Below are positions 53,366 to 62,500 of a stretch of DNA of 64,000 nucleotides, in pieces. The DNA is from Catelliglobosispora koreensis DSM 44566. GTDB lineage: Bacteria > Actinomycetota > Actinomycetes > Mycobacteriales > Micromonosporaceae. Positions within the stretch are counted from its first letter, which is position 1. Every line of letters starts with the position of its first letter. The notes beneath the pieces were generated by a model. That model saw nothing but the letters and a program-made list of their open reading frames with translations. It did not search any database and was not told where the DNA came from. The DNA is taken from NCBI RefSeq assembly GCF_000379685.1, contig NZ_KB903261.1, positions 186,097-250,096 on the forward strand, in the 5' to 3' direction. A program made the translations under genes and the position numbers.

Positions 53366-54313
53366 ATGACCGTCTCGATCCGGATCGGCTGTCCGGAAGA
53401 TCTGCTCGGATACGTGCCCTTCGCGCTCGGCTACCACCCGCAGGACAGCATCGTGCTGCTGGCCGTCGAGGGAGGCGAAATTCGCTTCACCGCGCGTGCT
53501 GACGCCGCCGCGCCCACCCGTGACCTGTTGCGCCAGTTACGCCGGGCGGTCCGCCTGCGGTCGGCTGACAGCCATCTCACGCTCATCGCCTACGGCGGCT
53601 GGCAGGTGCGTGCCGCTGCCGAGTCCCTGCTCGCCGAGCTGACCGGCAAGCTGAGCTTTCAGATGGACGCGGCGATGTGGGTTGAGGGCGAACGGTTCTA
53701 CTGCCTGCTGTGCGACAACTGCTCGGCGGCCGGCGGCAAGGTCTTCGACTTCCGTGCCTCGTCAGCGGCGGCTTCGGCGGTCGCCGCTGGCCTCGTCGCG
53801 CGCTCAAGCCGCGAAGAAGCCGTCGGTCAGCTACGGCCACTAGGCGGTCTGGCCGCCGTCGCCATGACACAGGCCGTTGACCGCGCTGAAGTCCGCTTAG
53901 GACAGACCCGCAGCATTCGGGCCCTGGTCACGCAGGGCAAGCTCGCCGTGAATCAGGCATTCGCCATCGCCAAGCGCGGCGATGAGCCCTCGATCGACGA
54001 GGTGGCTTGGCTGTCGGTGGTGCTCGCCGATCTGACGGTTCGTGATCACGCCTGGGAGCGCACGGACGGAGAAGACTGGCAGTTTCAGCTGTGGCTCGGG
54101 CTCAGCCGCCGGGCCAAGCCGGTGCTGGCCGCGCCGATCACGACCTTGCTCGGCTGGTGCTGCTACCGCCGCGGCGACGGTCTGCTGGCCGGCGAGGCTC
54201 TGCGGCGGGCGTTGTGCATCAGCCCTGACTACTCGCTGGCCGGGCTGCTGTTGGCCGCGTTACAAGACGGTCAGCCACCGTCGGCTTTTAGCCCCTGGCC
54301 TCCGCGAAAATAA
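53366..54313 (+). CDS. DUF4192 family protein
   Basis: 315 aa from ATG 53366 (the longer ORF lacks family similarity). DUF4192 begins VSIRIGCPEDLLGYVPFALG with YHPQDSIVLLAV, SHLTLIAYGGW and AMWVEGERFYCLLCDNCSAA. It is an actinobacterial family of unknown function with an alpha-helical C-terminal half (GWCCYRRGDGLLAGEALRRA, SPDYSLAGLLLAAL, TPR-like). It is divergent from mobA over 88 bp and precedes a membrane protein. Confidence 0.88.
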   Translation: MTVSIRIGCPEDLLGYVPFALGYHPQDSIVLLAVEGGEIRFTARADAAAPTRDLLRQLRRAVRLRSADSHLTLIAYGGWQVRAAAESLLAELTGKLSFQMDAAMWVEGERFYCLLCDNCSAAGGKVFDFRASSAAASAVAAGLVARSSREEAVGQLRPLGGLAAVAMTQAVDRAEVRLGQTRSIRALVTQGKLAVNQAFAIAKRGDEPSIDEVAWLSVVLADLTVRDHAWERTDGEDWQFQLWLGLSRRAKPVLAAPITTLLGWCCYRRGDGLLAGEALRRALCISPDYSLAGLLLAALQDGQPPSAFSPWPPRK

Positions 54314-54331
54314 GCCGTAACCTTAACGGCC

Positions 54332-55153
54332 GTGAACAAGCTGAACAGCAGCCATCGTGAATGGCTGGCCGGCGTCTTCGCCGTGCTGACCGTCATCGCC
54401 AGTTATCTGGCCCATGACGTCCTCAGCATGCGCTTTGGCTGGTTTGGCGCGAAGAACTCCGGTGGCGGTGGCCTCATCGGTCTCTTTAGCGGTCTGCTGC
54501 TGATGCTGCTCGCAGGCGCTTTCTTCACCGCGCTGCTGGAGACCGACATTCGTGAGCCGGCCTGGCTGATGATCACGGGCGGGCTGATAGCGATGACGTT
54601 CGCGGGGCAGGGCCGGTTCTGGTTCTCCGGGATCTACGCGGCGATCCTGCTGCTCATCGGGCTGTCCGCCCCGGGGCGGCGCGTTAACCGATGGTGGGGA
54701 ACGGTTAGTGCCGCGGGCAGCTGGCTGTTCCTCGGCTACGGCATGCTCTTGCTCTCGGCGGCCTTACAGGGCGTCGACCCGGCCACCGCTGAAACGGGGC
54801 GCATCTCGGCCTACGTCTTCGCGGTTGAGCCGCGCTGGGTGCTGCTCATCCTCACCATCTTCGCGCTGCTGGGCGGTGCCGCGCTGTATTCGGACACCTG
54901 GCACTCGCCGGTCGCCCCGATCGCCGGTGCGATCTTCCTCGCCATCACGCTCTGGGCCAACGGCTACAACCAGTACCAGTGGCGCAGCGGGATCATGACC
55001 GACTGGCCAGCCTTGCCGTTGTGGGGCTGGGGCATGGTGGAGCGGTTCGCGCACACGGGCCCCGCCGTGCTGCTCGGCGGGGTGCTGGCTTTGCCGCTGC
55101 TGTGGCGAGGCCTCGGCAAATACGTGAACTGGCCGGGCGTTAAGGTCCGGTAG
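54332..55153 (+). CDS. Integral membrane protein
   Basis: 273 aa from GTG 54332; TAACCT (54318-54323) ends 8 nt upstream. Seven or eight helices are apparent, for example LAGVFAVLTVIASYLAHDVL, LIGLFSGLLLMLLAGAFFTA, WLFLGYGMLLLSAALQGV and AVLLGGVLALPLLW. It is Trp-rich. I do not recognise the family. The stop overlaps the next start (TAGTG). Confidence 0.8.
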   Translation: MNKLNSSHREWLAGVFAVLTVIASYLAHDVLSMRFGWFGAKNSGGGGLIGLFSGLLLMLLAGAFFTALLETDIREPAWLMITGGLIAMTFAGQGRFWFSGIYAAILLLIGLSAPGRRVNRWWGTVSAAGSWLFLGYGMLLLSAALQGVDPATAETGRISAYVFAVEPRWVLLILTIFALLGGAALYSDTWHSPVAPIAGAIFLAITLWANGYNQYQWRSGIMTDWPALPLWGWGMVERFAHTGPAVLLGGVLALPLLWRGLGKYVNWPGVKVR

Positions 55154-56028
55154 TGGATTTGGCGTATGTGCGGGAGCACCCGCAGCACCTGCGCACGTTC
55201 CTGACGCATCAGCGGATTCGGGAGACGCCGGTCGAAGGGGGATCGATCTGCCGCGCCTCCCGGCTGACCTTCGACAACGGTGAGTCGCTGTTCACGAAGG
55301 AGTGGCCGTCCGGCAGTCCGCCGGAGGGCTTCTTCGCGGCCGAGGCGAGCGGCCTGCGCTGGCTTGCCGAGACGCAAACCGTTGCGGTGCCTGAGGTTCT
55401 CGTCCAAACCGACGACCTCCTGGGGCTGGCCTGGGTCGAGCCCGGCGAGCCGACACCGCAAGCGGCAGAGCACTTTGGACGGTCATTGGCCGGGCTGCAC
55501 CGCACGGGCGCCGCGGCTTTTGGCGCACCGTGGCCCGGCTTTCACGGCTCGTCCCCGATGGACAACACGCTCCACAACGGACCGTGGCACACCTGGTATG
55601 CCGAGCGGAGGCTCACGCCGTACCTGCGGGCTTCCGTCGACCGCCAGGCGCTGAACAGTGCCGACATGCGCCTCGTCGAGCGGGTCATCAGCAGCATCGG
55701 TGCCGACAGCGACGAGCTACCCGCCCGGATTCACGGCGACCTGTGGACCGGCAATCTTGTCTGGGGCGCCGATGGTCAGTGCTGGGTGGTGGATCCTGCG
55801 GCGCACGGAGGTCACCGCGAAACTGACCTCGCCTATCTCCAGCTGTGGGGCGGGGCGCCGCACCTCGACCGCATCTTGGCCGCCTACCAAGAGGTGTTTG
55901 CGCTGGCAGACGGCTGGCGCGAGCGCGTCAAACTGCACCAGCTATCGATGTATCTGCTGCACACGGCACTCTTCGGCGCCGCCTTCGCCCCCGGCGTCCG
56001 TGAGACAGCCGCCGCGGTTCGTCAGTGA
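55153..56028 (+). CDS. Fructosamine-3-kinase-like aminoglycoside/choline kinase-fold protein
   Basis: 291 aa from GTG 55153, with TAAGGT (55141-55146) 6 nt upstream. The kinase core reads LPARIHGDLWTGNLVWGADG (HGDLWxGN catalytic loop) and VVDPAAHGGHRETDLAYLQL (DPA metal motif), plus KLHQLSMYLLHTALFG, all typical of fructosamine/ketosamine-3-kinases that repair glycated proteins. The N-terminal lobe has the expected Lys in GESLFTKEWP. The exact substrate is inferred. Confidence 0.88.
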   Translation: MDLAYVREHPQHLRTFLTHQRIRETPVEGGSICRASRLTFDNGESLFTKEWPSGSPPEGFFAAEASGLRWLAETQTVAVPEVLVQTDDLLGLAWVEPGEPTPQAAEHFGRSLAGLHRTGAAAFGAPWPGFHGSSPMDNTLHNGPWHTWYAERRLTPYLRASVDRQALNSADMRLVERVISSIGADSDELPARIHGDLWTGNLVWGADGQCWVVDPAAHGGHRETDLAYLQLWGGAPHLDRILAAYQEVFALADGWRERVKLHQLSMYLLHTALFGAAFAPGVRETAAAVRQ

Positions 56029-56048
56029 TGTCGGCTACCGTCGAAGGC

Positions 56049-57047
56049 ATGACGGGAACCGGGCTCCTCGACCGCTATGGAAGACGTGCGGTTGACCTTC
56101 GTGTGTCCCTGACTGACCGCTGCAACCTGCGCTGCTCCTATTGCATGCCGCCCGAGGGGCTGCCGTGGCTGCCCAAGGCGGAGATCCTCACCGATGAGGA
56201 GATCGTGCGCCTGGTGCGGATAGCCGTGACGCTGCTCGGCGTGACCGAAGTGCGCTTCACCGGCGGCGAACCCTTGCTGCGCCCCGGGCTGTCCGCCATC
56301 GTGACGGCCTGCGCCCAGTTAGCGAACCGCCCAAAGCTGTCCCTGACCACCAACGGCATCGGCCTCGAGCGGCTTGCCTCAGGGCTCAAGACGGCCGGGC
56401 TCGACCGGGTGAACGTTTCGCTCGACACCCTTGACGCGCAACGGTTCCACGAGATCACCCATCGCGACCGGCTCCCCGACGTCCTGCGCGGGCTCACCGC
56501 CGCGGTCGACGCGGGCCTGACCCCCGTGAAGATCAACACTGTGCTCTTGCGCGGTGTGAACGACGACGAAGCGCCAGCACTGCTGACCTTCGCCCTCAAA
56601 CACGGCTATGAGCTGCGCTTCATCGAGCAAATGCCGCTCGACGCGCAGCACGGCTGGAACCGCAGCGAGATGATCACGGCTGAGGAAATCTTGGCCGCCC
56701 TCAACACGAGTTTCGACCTGTCGCCTGACCCGGCCGAGCGCGCTGGCGCTCCCGCCGAGACGTGGCTGGTCAACGGCGGCCCAGCGAAGGTCGGCGTGAT
56801 CGGCTCGGTGACCCGCCCGTTCTGTGGTGACTGCGACCGCACGCGGCTGACCGCCGACGGGCAGATTCGCAACTGCTTGTTCGCCACCGGTGAGACCGAC
56901 TTGCGTGGGCTCCTGCGCTCGGGCGCTCCGGACGAGGCGATCGCAGACCGCTGGCGCGAGGCGATGTGGGGCAAGCTCCCTGGGCACGGCATTGACAACC
57001 CCGAGTTCTTGCAACCGGCCCGTCCCATGTCTGCGATCGGTGGATGA
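56049..57047 (+). CDS. moaA: GTP 3',8-cyclase (radical SAM) MoaA
   Basis: 332 aa if started at ATG 56049: TACCGT (56036-56041) ends 7 nt upstream, while GTG 56025 overlaps the upstream stop. Radical SAM CNLRCSYC (4Fe-4S), RFTGGEPLLRP, the second cluster CGDCDRTRLTADGQIRNC, and the C-terminal KLPGHGIDNPEF with the tail ...MSAIGG (Gly-Gly end of MoaA). First step of molybdopterin synthesis. It overlaps moaD (ATGA). Confidence 0.96.
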   Translation: MTGTGLLDRYGRRAVDLRVSLTDRCNLRCSYCMPPEGLPWLPKAEILTDEEIVRLVRIAVTLLGVTEVRFTGGEPLLRPGLSAIVTACAQLANRPKLSLTTNGIGLERLASGLKTAGLDRVNVSLDTLDAQRFHEITHRDRLPDVLRGLTAAVDAGLTPVKINTVLLRGVNDDEAPALLTFALKHGYELRFIEQMPLDAQHGWNRSEMITAEEILAALNTSFDLSPDPAERAGAPAETWLVNGGPAKVGVIGSVTRPFCGDCDRTRLTADGQIRNCLFATGETDLRGLLRSGAPDEAIADRWREAMWGKLPGHGIDNPEFLQPARPMSAIGG

Positions 57048-57274
57048 TGATCACTGTGCGATATTTCGCGGGAGCCCGCGCGGCTGCCGGGGTCTCGGAG
57101 GAGACTTTTCCTTCTGGAACGAGACTCGACCAGATCGCCGGTGACCGGGGTCACCTTGGCAAGGTGCTGCTTTCAGCCAGCTTTCTGGTTGACGGGCTAG
57201 CTTGGCACGATCGAAGCGTCCCACTGCCCGCGGGCGTGACTGTCGACGTGCTCCCACCCTTCGCCGGAGGCTGA
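57044..57274 (+). CDS. moaD: Molybdopterin synthase sulfur carrier MoaD
   Basis: 76 aa (ATG 57044 or 57047). Ubiquitin-like: VRYFAGARAAAGVSEETFPS, LPAGVTVDVLPPFAGG with the C-terminal Gly-Gly that is thiocarboxylated. It partners MoaE, which is absent here. Confidence 0.93.
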   Translation: MMITVRYFAGARAAAGVSEETFPSGTRLDQIAGDRGHLGKVLLSASFLVDGLAWHDRSVPLPAGVTVDVLPPFAGG

Positions 57275-57278
57275 CAAC

Positions 57279-58622
57279 GTGCTGCAAGGCCTGATTTTCC
57301 TGGGCTTGACCATGGTGGTGCTCGGCCCGATCCACTGGTATCTGTGGCGCCGGATGGTCCGGGACACCACACGCCCCGGCCGTGGCCGCAAGCTCGTGAC
57401 GACCGCGTTTCTCGTGCTGCCTGTCTCGATGGTCGCCGCGTTCATCGTGCCGCGTGTCGTGGGAGCAGAGTCCGGCTTCTTCATCTCGCTGGTCGGCTAC
57501 ATGTGGCTAGCGATCATGTTCTACCTGTTCCTCATCTTGCTGGTGCTGGAGATCCCGCGCCGCTTCCTGCTCCCAGGCAAGATCGCCCACGCCTCCGGCT
57601 CGCCAGGCTCCGCGCATCCGACGGCAGCCGAGCCGGGTGCCGCAGGCCGAGACGCGAGTAACGCGTCCGAATTCACTTTCGCACCAACGACTTTTCCGAA
57701 TTCGGCCGGCGACGGGCTGCCGCTGCCGGGCCAAGAGGCCGAGGGTGAGCTGGCCACCGCGGGCCCGCAAACGGTCGCTGTTGATCCGCCCGGGCTGGAG
57801 CGACGGCTTTTCCTGACGCGCAGTGCGGCGATCTTCGCTGGGCTGACCGCGACCGGCATCGTCGGTTATGGAGTGAAGACCGCGCTCGGTGATCCTGTGC
57901 TTAAGCACGTGCAAATCCCGCTGGCCAAGCTTCCGCGCGGCATGGATGGGTACCGCATCGCCTTGGTTTCCGATATTCACCTCGGCCCACTGACCGGAAT
58001 CTCGCACACGGAACGGATCGTGCGGTCGATCAACGGGATGGATGCCGACATCGTGGCGATCGTCGGCGATCTGGTCGATGGCAGCGTTGAGGAGCTGAGC
58101 GACGAGGCCGAGCCGTTGCGGCTGATCAAGAGCCGAGATGGCGCGTTCTTCGTGACGGGCAACCACGAGTACTACTCCGGCGCCCAGGAGTGGGTGAACC
58201 ACGTGCGCTCGCTTGGCATCCGCCCGCTGCAGAACGAGCGGCTGGAGATCGGCGGGCTGGACTTGGCCGGTGTCAACGATGTGCAGGGCGAACAGTTCCC
58301 CGAGGCTGGGGGCGGGCCTGACTTCGTCAAGACGCTCGGTGACCGCGACGCGGCTAAGCCGGTGGTGTTGCTGGCGCATCAGCCCGTTCAGGCGAGCGAG
58401 GCCGCGAAGTACAAAGTGGACCTTCAACTGTCCGGGCACACGCACGGTGGTCAGATGGTGCCGTTCAACTACATCGCGCGGCTTCAGCAGCCTGTGATCT
58501 CGGGAGTCGGCGATGTGGACGGAACAAAGGTCTACGTCACCAACGGTGCCGGGTTCTGGGGACCACCCGTAAGAGTCGGCGCGCCACCCGACATCACACT
58601 CGTGGAGCTGCGCGCCGGTTAA
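57279..58622 (+). CDS. Membrane-bound metallophosphoesterase
   Basis: 447 aa from GTG 57279. Three N-terminal membrane helices (~1-22, 38-62, 66-94), a Ser/Ala linker (~110-165), a twin-Arg-like hydrophobic stretch ERRLFLTRSAAIFAGLTA (~170-200), then calcineurin-like motifs: VSDIHLG (~231), IVGDLVDG, FVTGNHEYYS, LLAHQP and LSGHTHGGQ, complete for two-metal catalysis. Similar to YkuE-type enzymes acting on lipid or wall phosphates. Codons for D, H, N, H residues are intact. Confidence 0.9.
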   Translation: MLQGLIFLGLTMVVLGPIHWYLWRRMVRDTTRPGRGRKLVTTAFLVLPVSMVAAFIVPRVVGAESGFFISLVGYMWLAIMFYLFLILLVLEIPRRFLLPGKIAHASGSPGSAHPTAAEPGAAGRDASNASEFTFAPTTFPNSAGDGLPLPGQEAEGELATAGPQTVAVDPPGLERRLFLTRSAAIFAGLTATGIVGYGVKTALGDPVLKHVQIPLAKLPRGMDGYRIALVSDIHLGPLTGISHTERIVRSINGMDADIVAIVGDLVDGSVEELSDEAEPLRLIKSRDGAFFVTGNHEYYSGAQEWVNHVRSLGIRPLQNERLEIGGLDLAGVNDVQGEQFPEAGGGPDFVKTLGDRDAAKPVVLLAHQPVQASEAAKYKVDLQLSGHTHGGQMVPFNYIARLQQPVISGVGDVDGTKVYVTNGAGFWGPPVRVGAPPDITLVELRAG

Positions 58623-58630
58623 ACTCCAGC

Positions 58631-61534
58631 GTGCCCCGCGACAGCTGGATTGCAGATCTTCATATCCACTCCAAGCACTCCCGGGCATGCAGCAGAGACC
58701 TGGAGCTGCCCAATCTCGCCTTCTGGGCTCGCCGTAAAGGCATCGCCCTGCTTGGCACCGGTGATCTGACGCATCCCGCGTGGATCGAACACCTGCGGGA
58801 CAACCTGATCCCTGATGCGCCTGGGTTGTTCCGGCTCAAGCAGGACATCGATCACCGGTTGCCGCCGTCGCTGAAGGGTGAGCCGGTGCGGTTCATGCTC
58901 AGCGCCGAGATCTCGACTATCTATAAGCGAGACGACCGTACGCGGAAAGTGCACCACCTGATCTACATGCCGGATTTTGAGGCGGCGCAACGGTTCCGCG
59001 AGGCGCTGCTCAAGCTGGGCTGCAACCTGTCTAGCGATGGAAGGCCGATCATCGGGCTGGATTCGCGTGACCTGCTTGAGATCACGCTCGAAGCGAGCGA
59101 GGACGCGTTCCTTGTGCCGGCTCATATCTGGACGCCGTGGTTTTCCGCGCTCGGCTCGAAGTCGGGGTTTGACGACATCGCGCACTGCTACGCCGATTTG
59201 GCCGAGCACATCAAAGCCGTGGAAACGGGACTGTCAAGCGATCCTGAGATGAACCATCGGGTGTCCAGTTTGGACGCCTATCAGCTGGTGTCCAATTCGG
59301 ATGCTCACTCGCCGCAGGCGCTGGCACGCGAGGCCACCAGGCTCAGCTGCGAGCTGGACTACTTCGCGGTGAAGGCGGCGCTGAGCACCGGGCAGGGACT
59401 TGACGGCACGATCGAGTTCTTCCCCGAAGAGGGCAAGTACCACGGCGACGGTCATCGCGACTGCCGCATCAACTGGGAGCCCGCGCAAACCCGCCAGGCC
59501 AAAGGCGTTTGCCCTGTCTGCGGCAAGCAGCTGACCGTCGGCGTGCTCACGCGCGTAGAAGATCTCGCGGATCGTCCCGTGAACTACCGCCGCGACGATA
59601 AGGGCGTCACCCATCTCATCCAGCTCCACGAAATCGTTGGGGAGATCGAAGGCGTTGGCCCGAAGAGCCGGACCGTCGAAGGCAAGGTGACGGCACTGGT
59701 CGCGGCGCTTGGCCCGGAGCTGGCTATCCTCACCACGACCCCGGTGCCGGACATCAGCTCCGCTGGCGGGGAACTCCTCGGGGAGGCGGTCCGCCGGTTG
59801 CGGGCTGGCGAGGTCAGCCGGGTGCCCGGGTACGACGGTGAGTACGGAGTGATCAAGCTGTTTCAGCCAGATGAGCTACGCCAGTCTGGCGATGCGCTGT
59901 TCGACCTGCCACCGGACGCGGAAGTGGCCGTGCAGAAGAAGAAAGCGGCTCCACGCAAAGCCATCAAGCCGGTCAGCGCACCTCCGCTCCCTGAGATCGC
60001 GACGTCCCCGCACGAACCGTTTGAGCCGATGCTGGCCGGGATGGAAGAGGTGGGCACGGGACTGCTCGACCGCCTCGACGCGATGCAGCGTGTCGCCGCG
60101 TCCGCGCCGGGCGGGCCGCTGCTGATCGTGGCTGGCCCCGGAACGGGCAAGACCCGTACGCTGACGCACCGCCTCGCTTACCTTTGTGCTGAAATGAACG
60201 TCTATCCCGAGCAGTGCCTGGCGATTACGTTCACGAGACGTTCGGCCGACGAATTGCGCCACCGGCTCAAGGGGCTGCTCGGGCCGGTCGCCAAGCACGT
60301 CACGGTCAGCACGTTCCATTCCTTGGCCCTCTCGCTGATCAAAGAGAACCAGCCGGACTATGAGGTCACTGATCTCGACGAGCTGGTGCCGCTGGCCGTC
60401 AAGATCCTCCAGGAGCGACCTGAGCTCAGATGGCCCTGGGTGTTCGTCGACGAGTACCAGGACGTCGACCAGCATCAGTATGAGTTGCTCAGGCTGATCG
60501 TCCCGCCCGACGGGAACATCTGCGCCATCGGCGATCCCGATCAGGCGATCTACTCGTTCCGGGGCGCCAACGTCGAGTTCTTCCTTCGCTTCTCGCAGGA
60601 CTTCACCGACGCTCGTGTGGTGCGGTTGACACGCAACTACCGGTCGTCGGCACCGATCATCGCGGCGGCTGTTCAGGCCATAGCGCCAGGCTCGCTAGTA
60701 CCAGGAAGGCGTTTGGATCCGGCGAAAGTGGACCCGGAAGCGCCCCTCGTTGGCCGGTTTCCCGCGGCGACCGCGGCTGATGAGGCGTCCTTCATCGCGC
60801 GCAAGGTCGAGGAGCTGGTCGGCGGCACGTCCCATCGCGCCAAGACGCTGAACACCTCAGATGTGTCCTTTAGCGACATCGCGGTGCTTTACCGCACCGA
60901 TGCGCAGGCGGCCGCGATCGTCGACGCTCTGGCGAAGACGAGCATCCCGGTCCAGAAGCGATCGCATGATCGCCTGCGGGATCGCGCGTCGGTGAAGCAA
61001 CTGGTGACTGAGCTGCGCTTGGACAACAGCCTCACGGGGTCCGTCACCACGAAGGTCAAAGCCATAGCGGAGAAGACGCAAACGTGGGAGGCCGCAGATC
61101 TTCTGCTGCCGTTGGCTCAGCGATGCGGTAATGATCTCGAGAAGTTCTACAACGACGTCTCGACCGGGGCCGAGGTGGACGCGCTCGACCCGCGCGCCGA
61201 GGCGGTCACGCTGCTGACACTGCACGCGGCCAAGGGCCTGGAGTTCCCGGTGGTCTTCCTCGCCGGCGCCGAAGATGGCCTGCTCCCGCTCCGCATGCCG
61301 GGCCGGCCACCGTCCACAGAGGACATCGCCGAGGAACGCAGGCTGTTCTTCGTCGGCATCACGCGGGCGCAGAAGCGCTTGTTCATCAGCCATGCGGCAA
61401 ACCGTGTCCGGTTCGGCAGCGAGCGCGAGAGCAGACCATCGCCGTTCCTGTCCGATATAGACAAAGTCCTGCTTGAGGCGCTCGGCGAAACCGAGCCTCG
61501 CCGTCCACGTGACCAGCAGCTTCGGCTCATATAA
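58631..61534 (+). CDS. EndoQ-like PHP nuclease fused to UvrD/Rep-type helicase
   Basis: 967 aa from GTG 58631; TAAACT (58620-58625) lies 5 nt upstream. Residues 1-~420 match endonuclease Q/YqxK: DLHIHSKHSRACS (His11, His13), GTGDLTHPAWIEHL, LSAEISTIYK, VSNSDAHSPQAL and a zinc region DCR then CPVCGKQLT. Residues ~440-967 are SF1A helicase: Walker A AGPGTGKTRT (~503), TFTRRSADELRHRL, VDEYQDVDQHQYEL, GDPDQAIYSFRGA, LTLHAAKGLEFPVVFLAG and FFVGITRAQKRL. Endonuclease Q incises at deaminated bases. A single-chain nick-and-unwind repair enzyme is the inference. Confidence 0.88.
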   Translation: MPRDSWIADLHIHSKHSRACSRDLELPNLAFWARRKGIALLGTGDLTHPAWIEHLRDNLIPDAPGLFRLKQDIDHRLPPSLKGEPVRFMLSAEISTIYKRDDRTRKVHHLIYMPDFEAAQRFREALLKLGCNLSSDGRPIIGLDSRDLLEITLEASEDAFLVPAHIWTPWFSALGSKSGFDDIAHCYADLAEHIKAVETGLSSDPEMNHRVSSLDAYQLVSNSDAHSPQALAREATRLSCELDYFAVKAALSTGQGLDGTIEFFPEEGKYHGDGHRDCRINWEPAQTRQAKGVCPVCGKQLTVGVLTRVEDLADRPVNYRRDDKGVTHLIQLHEIVGEIEGVGPKSRTVEGKVTALVAALGPELAILTTTPVPDISSAGGELLGEAVRRLRAGEVSRVPGYDGEYGVIKLFQPDELRQSGDALFDLPPDAEVAVQKKKAAPRKAIKPVSAPPLPEIATSPHEPFEPMLAGMEEVGTGLLDRLDAMQRVAASAPGGPLLIVAGPGTGKTRTLTHRLAYLCAEMNVYPEQCLAITFTRRSADELRHRLKGLLGPVAKHVTVSTFHSLALSLIKENQPDYEVTDLDELVPLAVKILQERPELRWPWVFVDEYQDVDQHQYELLRLIVPPDGNICAIGDPDQAIYSFRGANVEFFLRFSQDFTDARVVRLTRNYRSSAPIIAAAVQAIAPGSLVPGRRLDPAKVDPEAPLVGRFPAATAADEASFIARKVEELVGGTSHRAKTLNTSDVSFSDIAVLYRTDAQAAAIVDALAKTSIPVQKRSHDRLRDRASVKQLVTELRLDNSLTGSVTTKVKAIAEKTQTWEAADLLLPLAQRCGNDLEKFYNDVSTGAEVDALDPRAEAVTLLTLHAAKGLEFPVVFLAGAEDGLLPLRMPGRPPSTEDIAEERRLFFVGITRAQKRLFISHAANRVRFGSERESRPSPFLSDIDKVLLEALGETEPRRPRDQQLRLI

Positions 61535-61543
61535 CGTACGCGC

Positions 61544-61936
61544 GTGGAGGAGCCGAGACTTGGCGGCAAGACCCCAGCGATCCTGGGCGTCGCCGGATTC
61601 GTGGCAGCGGTAGCGATCTTTGGCCTCGTGCTGTGGCTGAACCCGTTCCACAGCAAAGGTGATCCGGCCGTGCCCAGCCATGGCCCGTCGCAGCTGTCGA
61701 AATCCGTTCGCTTGGCACAGCCTGGGGACTGTCTGCAGAACCAGGGCACCCAGGACAAGCCCGTGATGATCGTGGTGACCTGCGGTCCCGGTGCTTTGCA
61801 GGTGCTGGAGCGGCTGGAGGGCACGACGCACAAGCAGGCCTGCGACGCTGTGCAGAATTCGGCCTTCTACTACTTCTATGACAGTGAACTGCCGGATAGT
61901 TTCGATTTCGTCCTTTGCATGAGCAAACGGCCTTAA
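61544..61936 (+). CDS. Single-pass membrane protein, LppU-like
   Basis: 130 aa from GTG 61544; TAACGT (61532-61537) ends 6 nt upstream. One helix at ~13-32 (GVAGFVAAVAIFGLVLWLNP), then an extracellular domain with Cys residues (LAQPGDCLQNQGTQDKPVMI, VVTCGPGALQVLERLE, KQACDAVQNSAFYYF and FVLCMSKRP). The PGDC..V..C..(x)n..C pattern resembles the LppU/SCO3897 family. Function unknown. Confidence 0.75.
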   Translation: MEEPRLGGKTPAILGVAGFVAAVAIFGLVLWLNPFHSKGDPAVPSHGPSQLSKSVRLAQPGDCLQNQGTQDKPVMIVVTCGPGALQVLERLEGTTHKQACDAVQNSAFYYFYDSELPDSFDFVLCMSKRP

Positions 61937-61946
61937 TAATGGCCAT

Positions 61947-62435
61947 ATGAGACCTGTCCGTGGACTGGCCCGTGCCCTGATGGGCGGGCTCTTCATCGCC
62001 GCCGGTGCCCAAGCCCTGCTCAAGCCGGGGCGTTACGCCGCGAAGGCGGCCCCGCTAGCCGAGCAGGTCGCGCCGCTGCTGCAGAAGGTCGACGAACGTC
62101 TCCCCACCGAGGCCAAGACGCTGGTCCAGATCAATGGAGCAGTCCAGTTGGGGGCGGGCCTCATGCTGGCGACTGGCACGGCACCCCGGCCAGCGGCCGC
62201 CATCCTCGCGGGGACCCTGCTCCCGGCCACTTTGGTGGGTCACCCGTTCTGGAAGATCAGCAATCCGATGGTCAAACGAGTCGAGCAGGTTCACTTCGCC
62301 AAGAATCTCGGCCTTCTCGGCGGGCTGTTACTCGCCGCAGCCGACACCGCGGGCTCTCCCAGCATCGGATGGCGCACCAAACACGCGTTAGACCAGGCCA
62401 GGCGAAAGGTGACGCAATCGGTCGCCACCCGTTAA
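61947..62435 (+). CDS. DoxX family membrane protein
   Basis: 162 aa. ALMGGLFIAAGAQALLKPGR, then AVQLGAGLMLATG, AAAILAGTLLPATLVGHPFW and HFAKNLGLLGGLLLAAAD, which are the four helices of DoxX proteins. AATAAT (61935-61940) ends 6 nt before ATG. Such proteins are linked to redox or thiol stress complexes in actinobacteria. C-terminal basic tail. Confidence 0.88.
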   Translation: MRPVRGLARALMGGLFIAAGAQALLKPGRYAAKAAPLAEQVAPLLQKVDERLPTEAKTLVQINGAVQLGAGLMLATGTAPRPAAAILAGTLLPATLVGHPFWKISNPMVKRVEQVHFAKNLGLLGGLLLAAADTAGSPSIGWRTKHALDQARRKVTQSVATR

Positions 62436-62500
62436 CCCGATAGAAATGTCGCAAATGAATGTGGGAATCGACACGGTCGGGTAACACGGGAGGTAACGGC

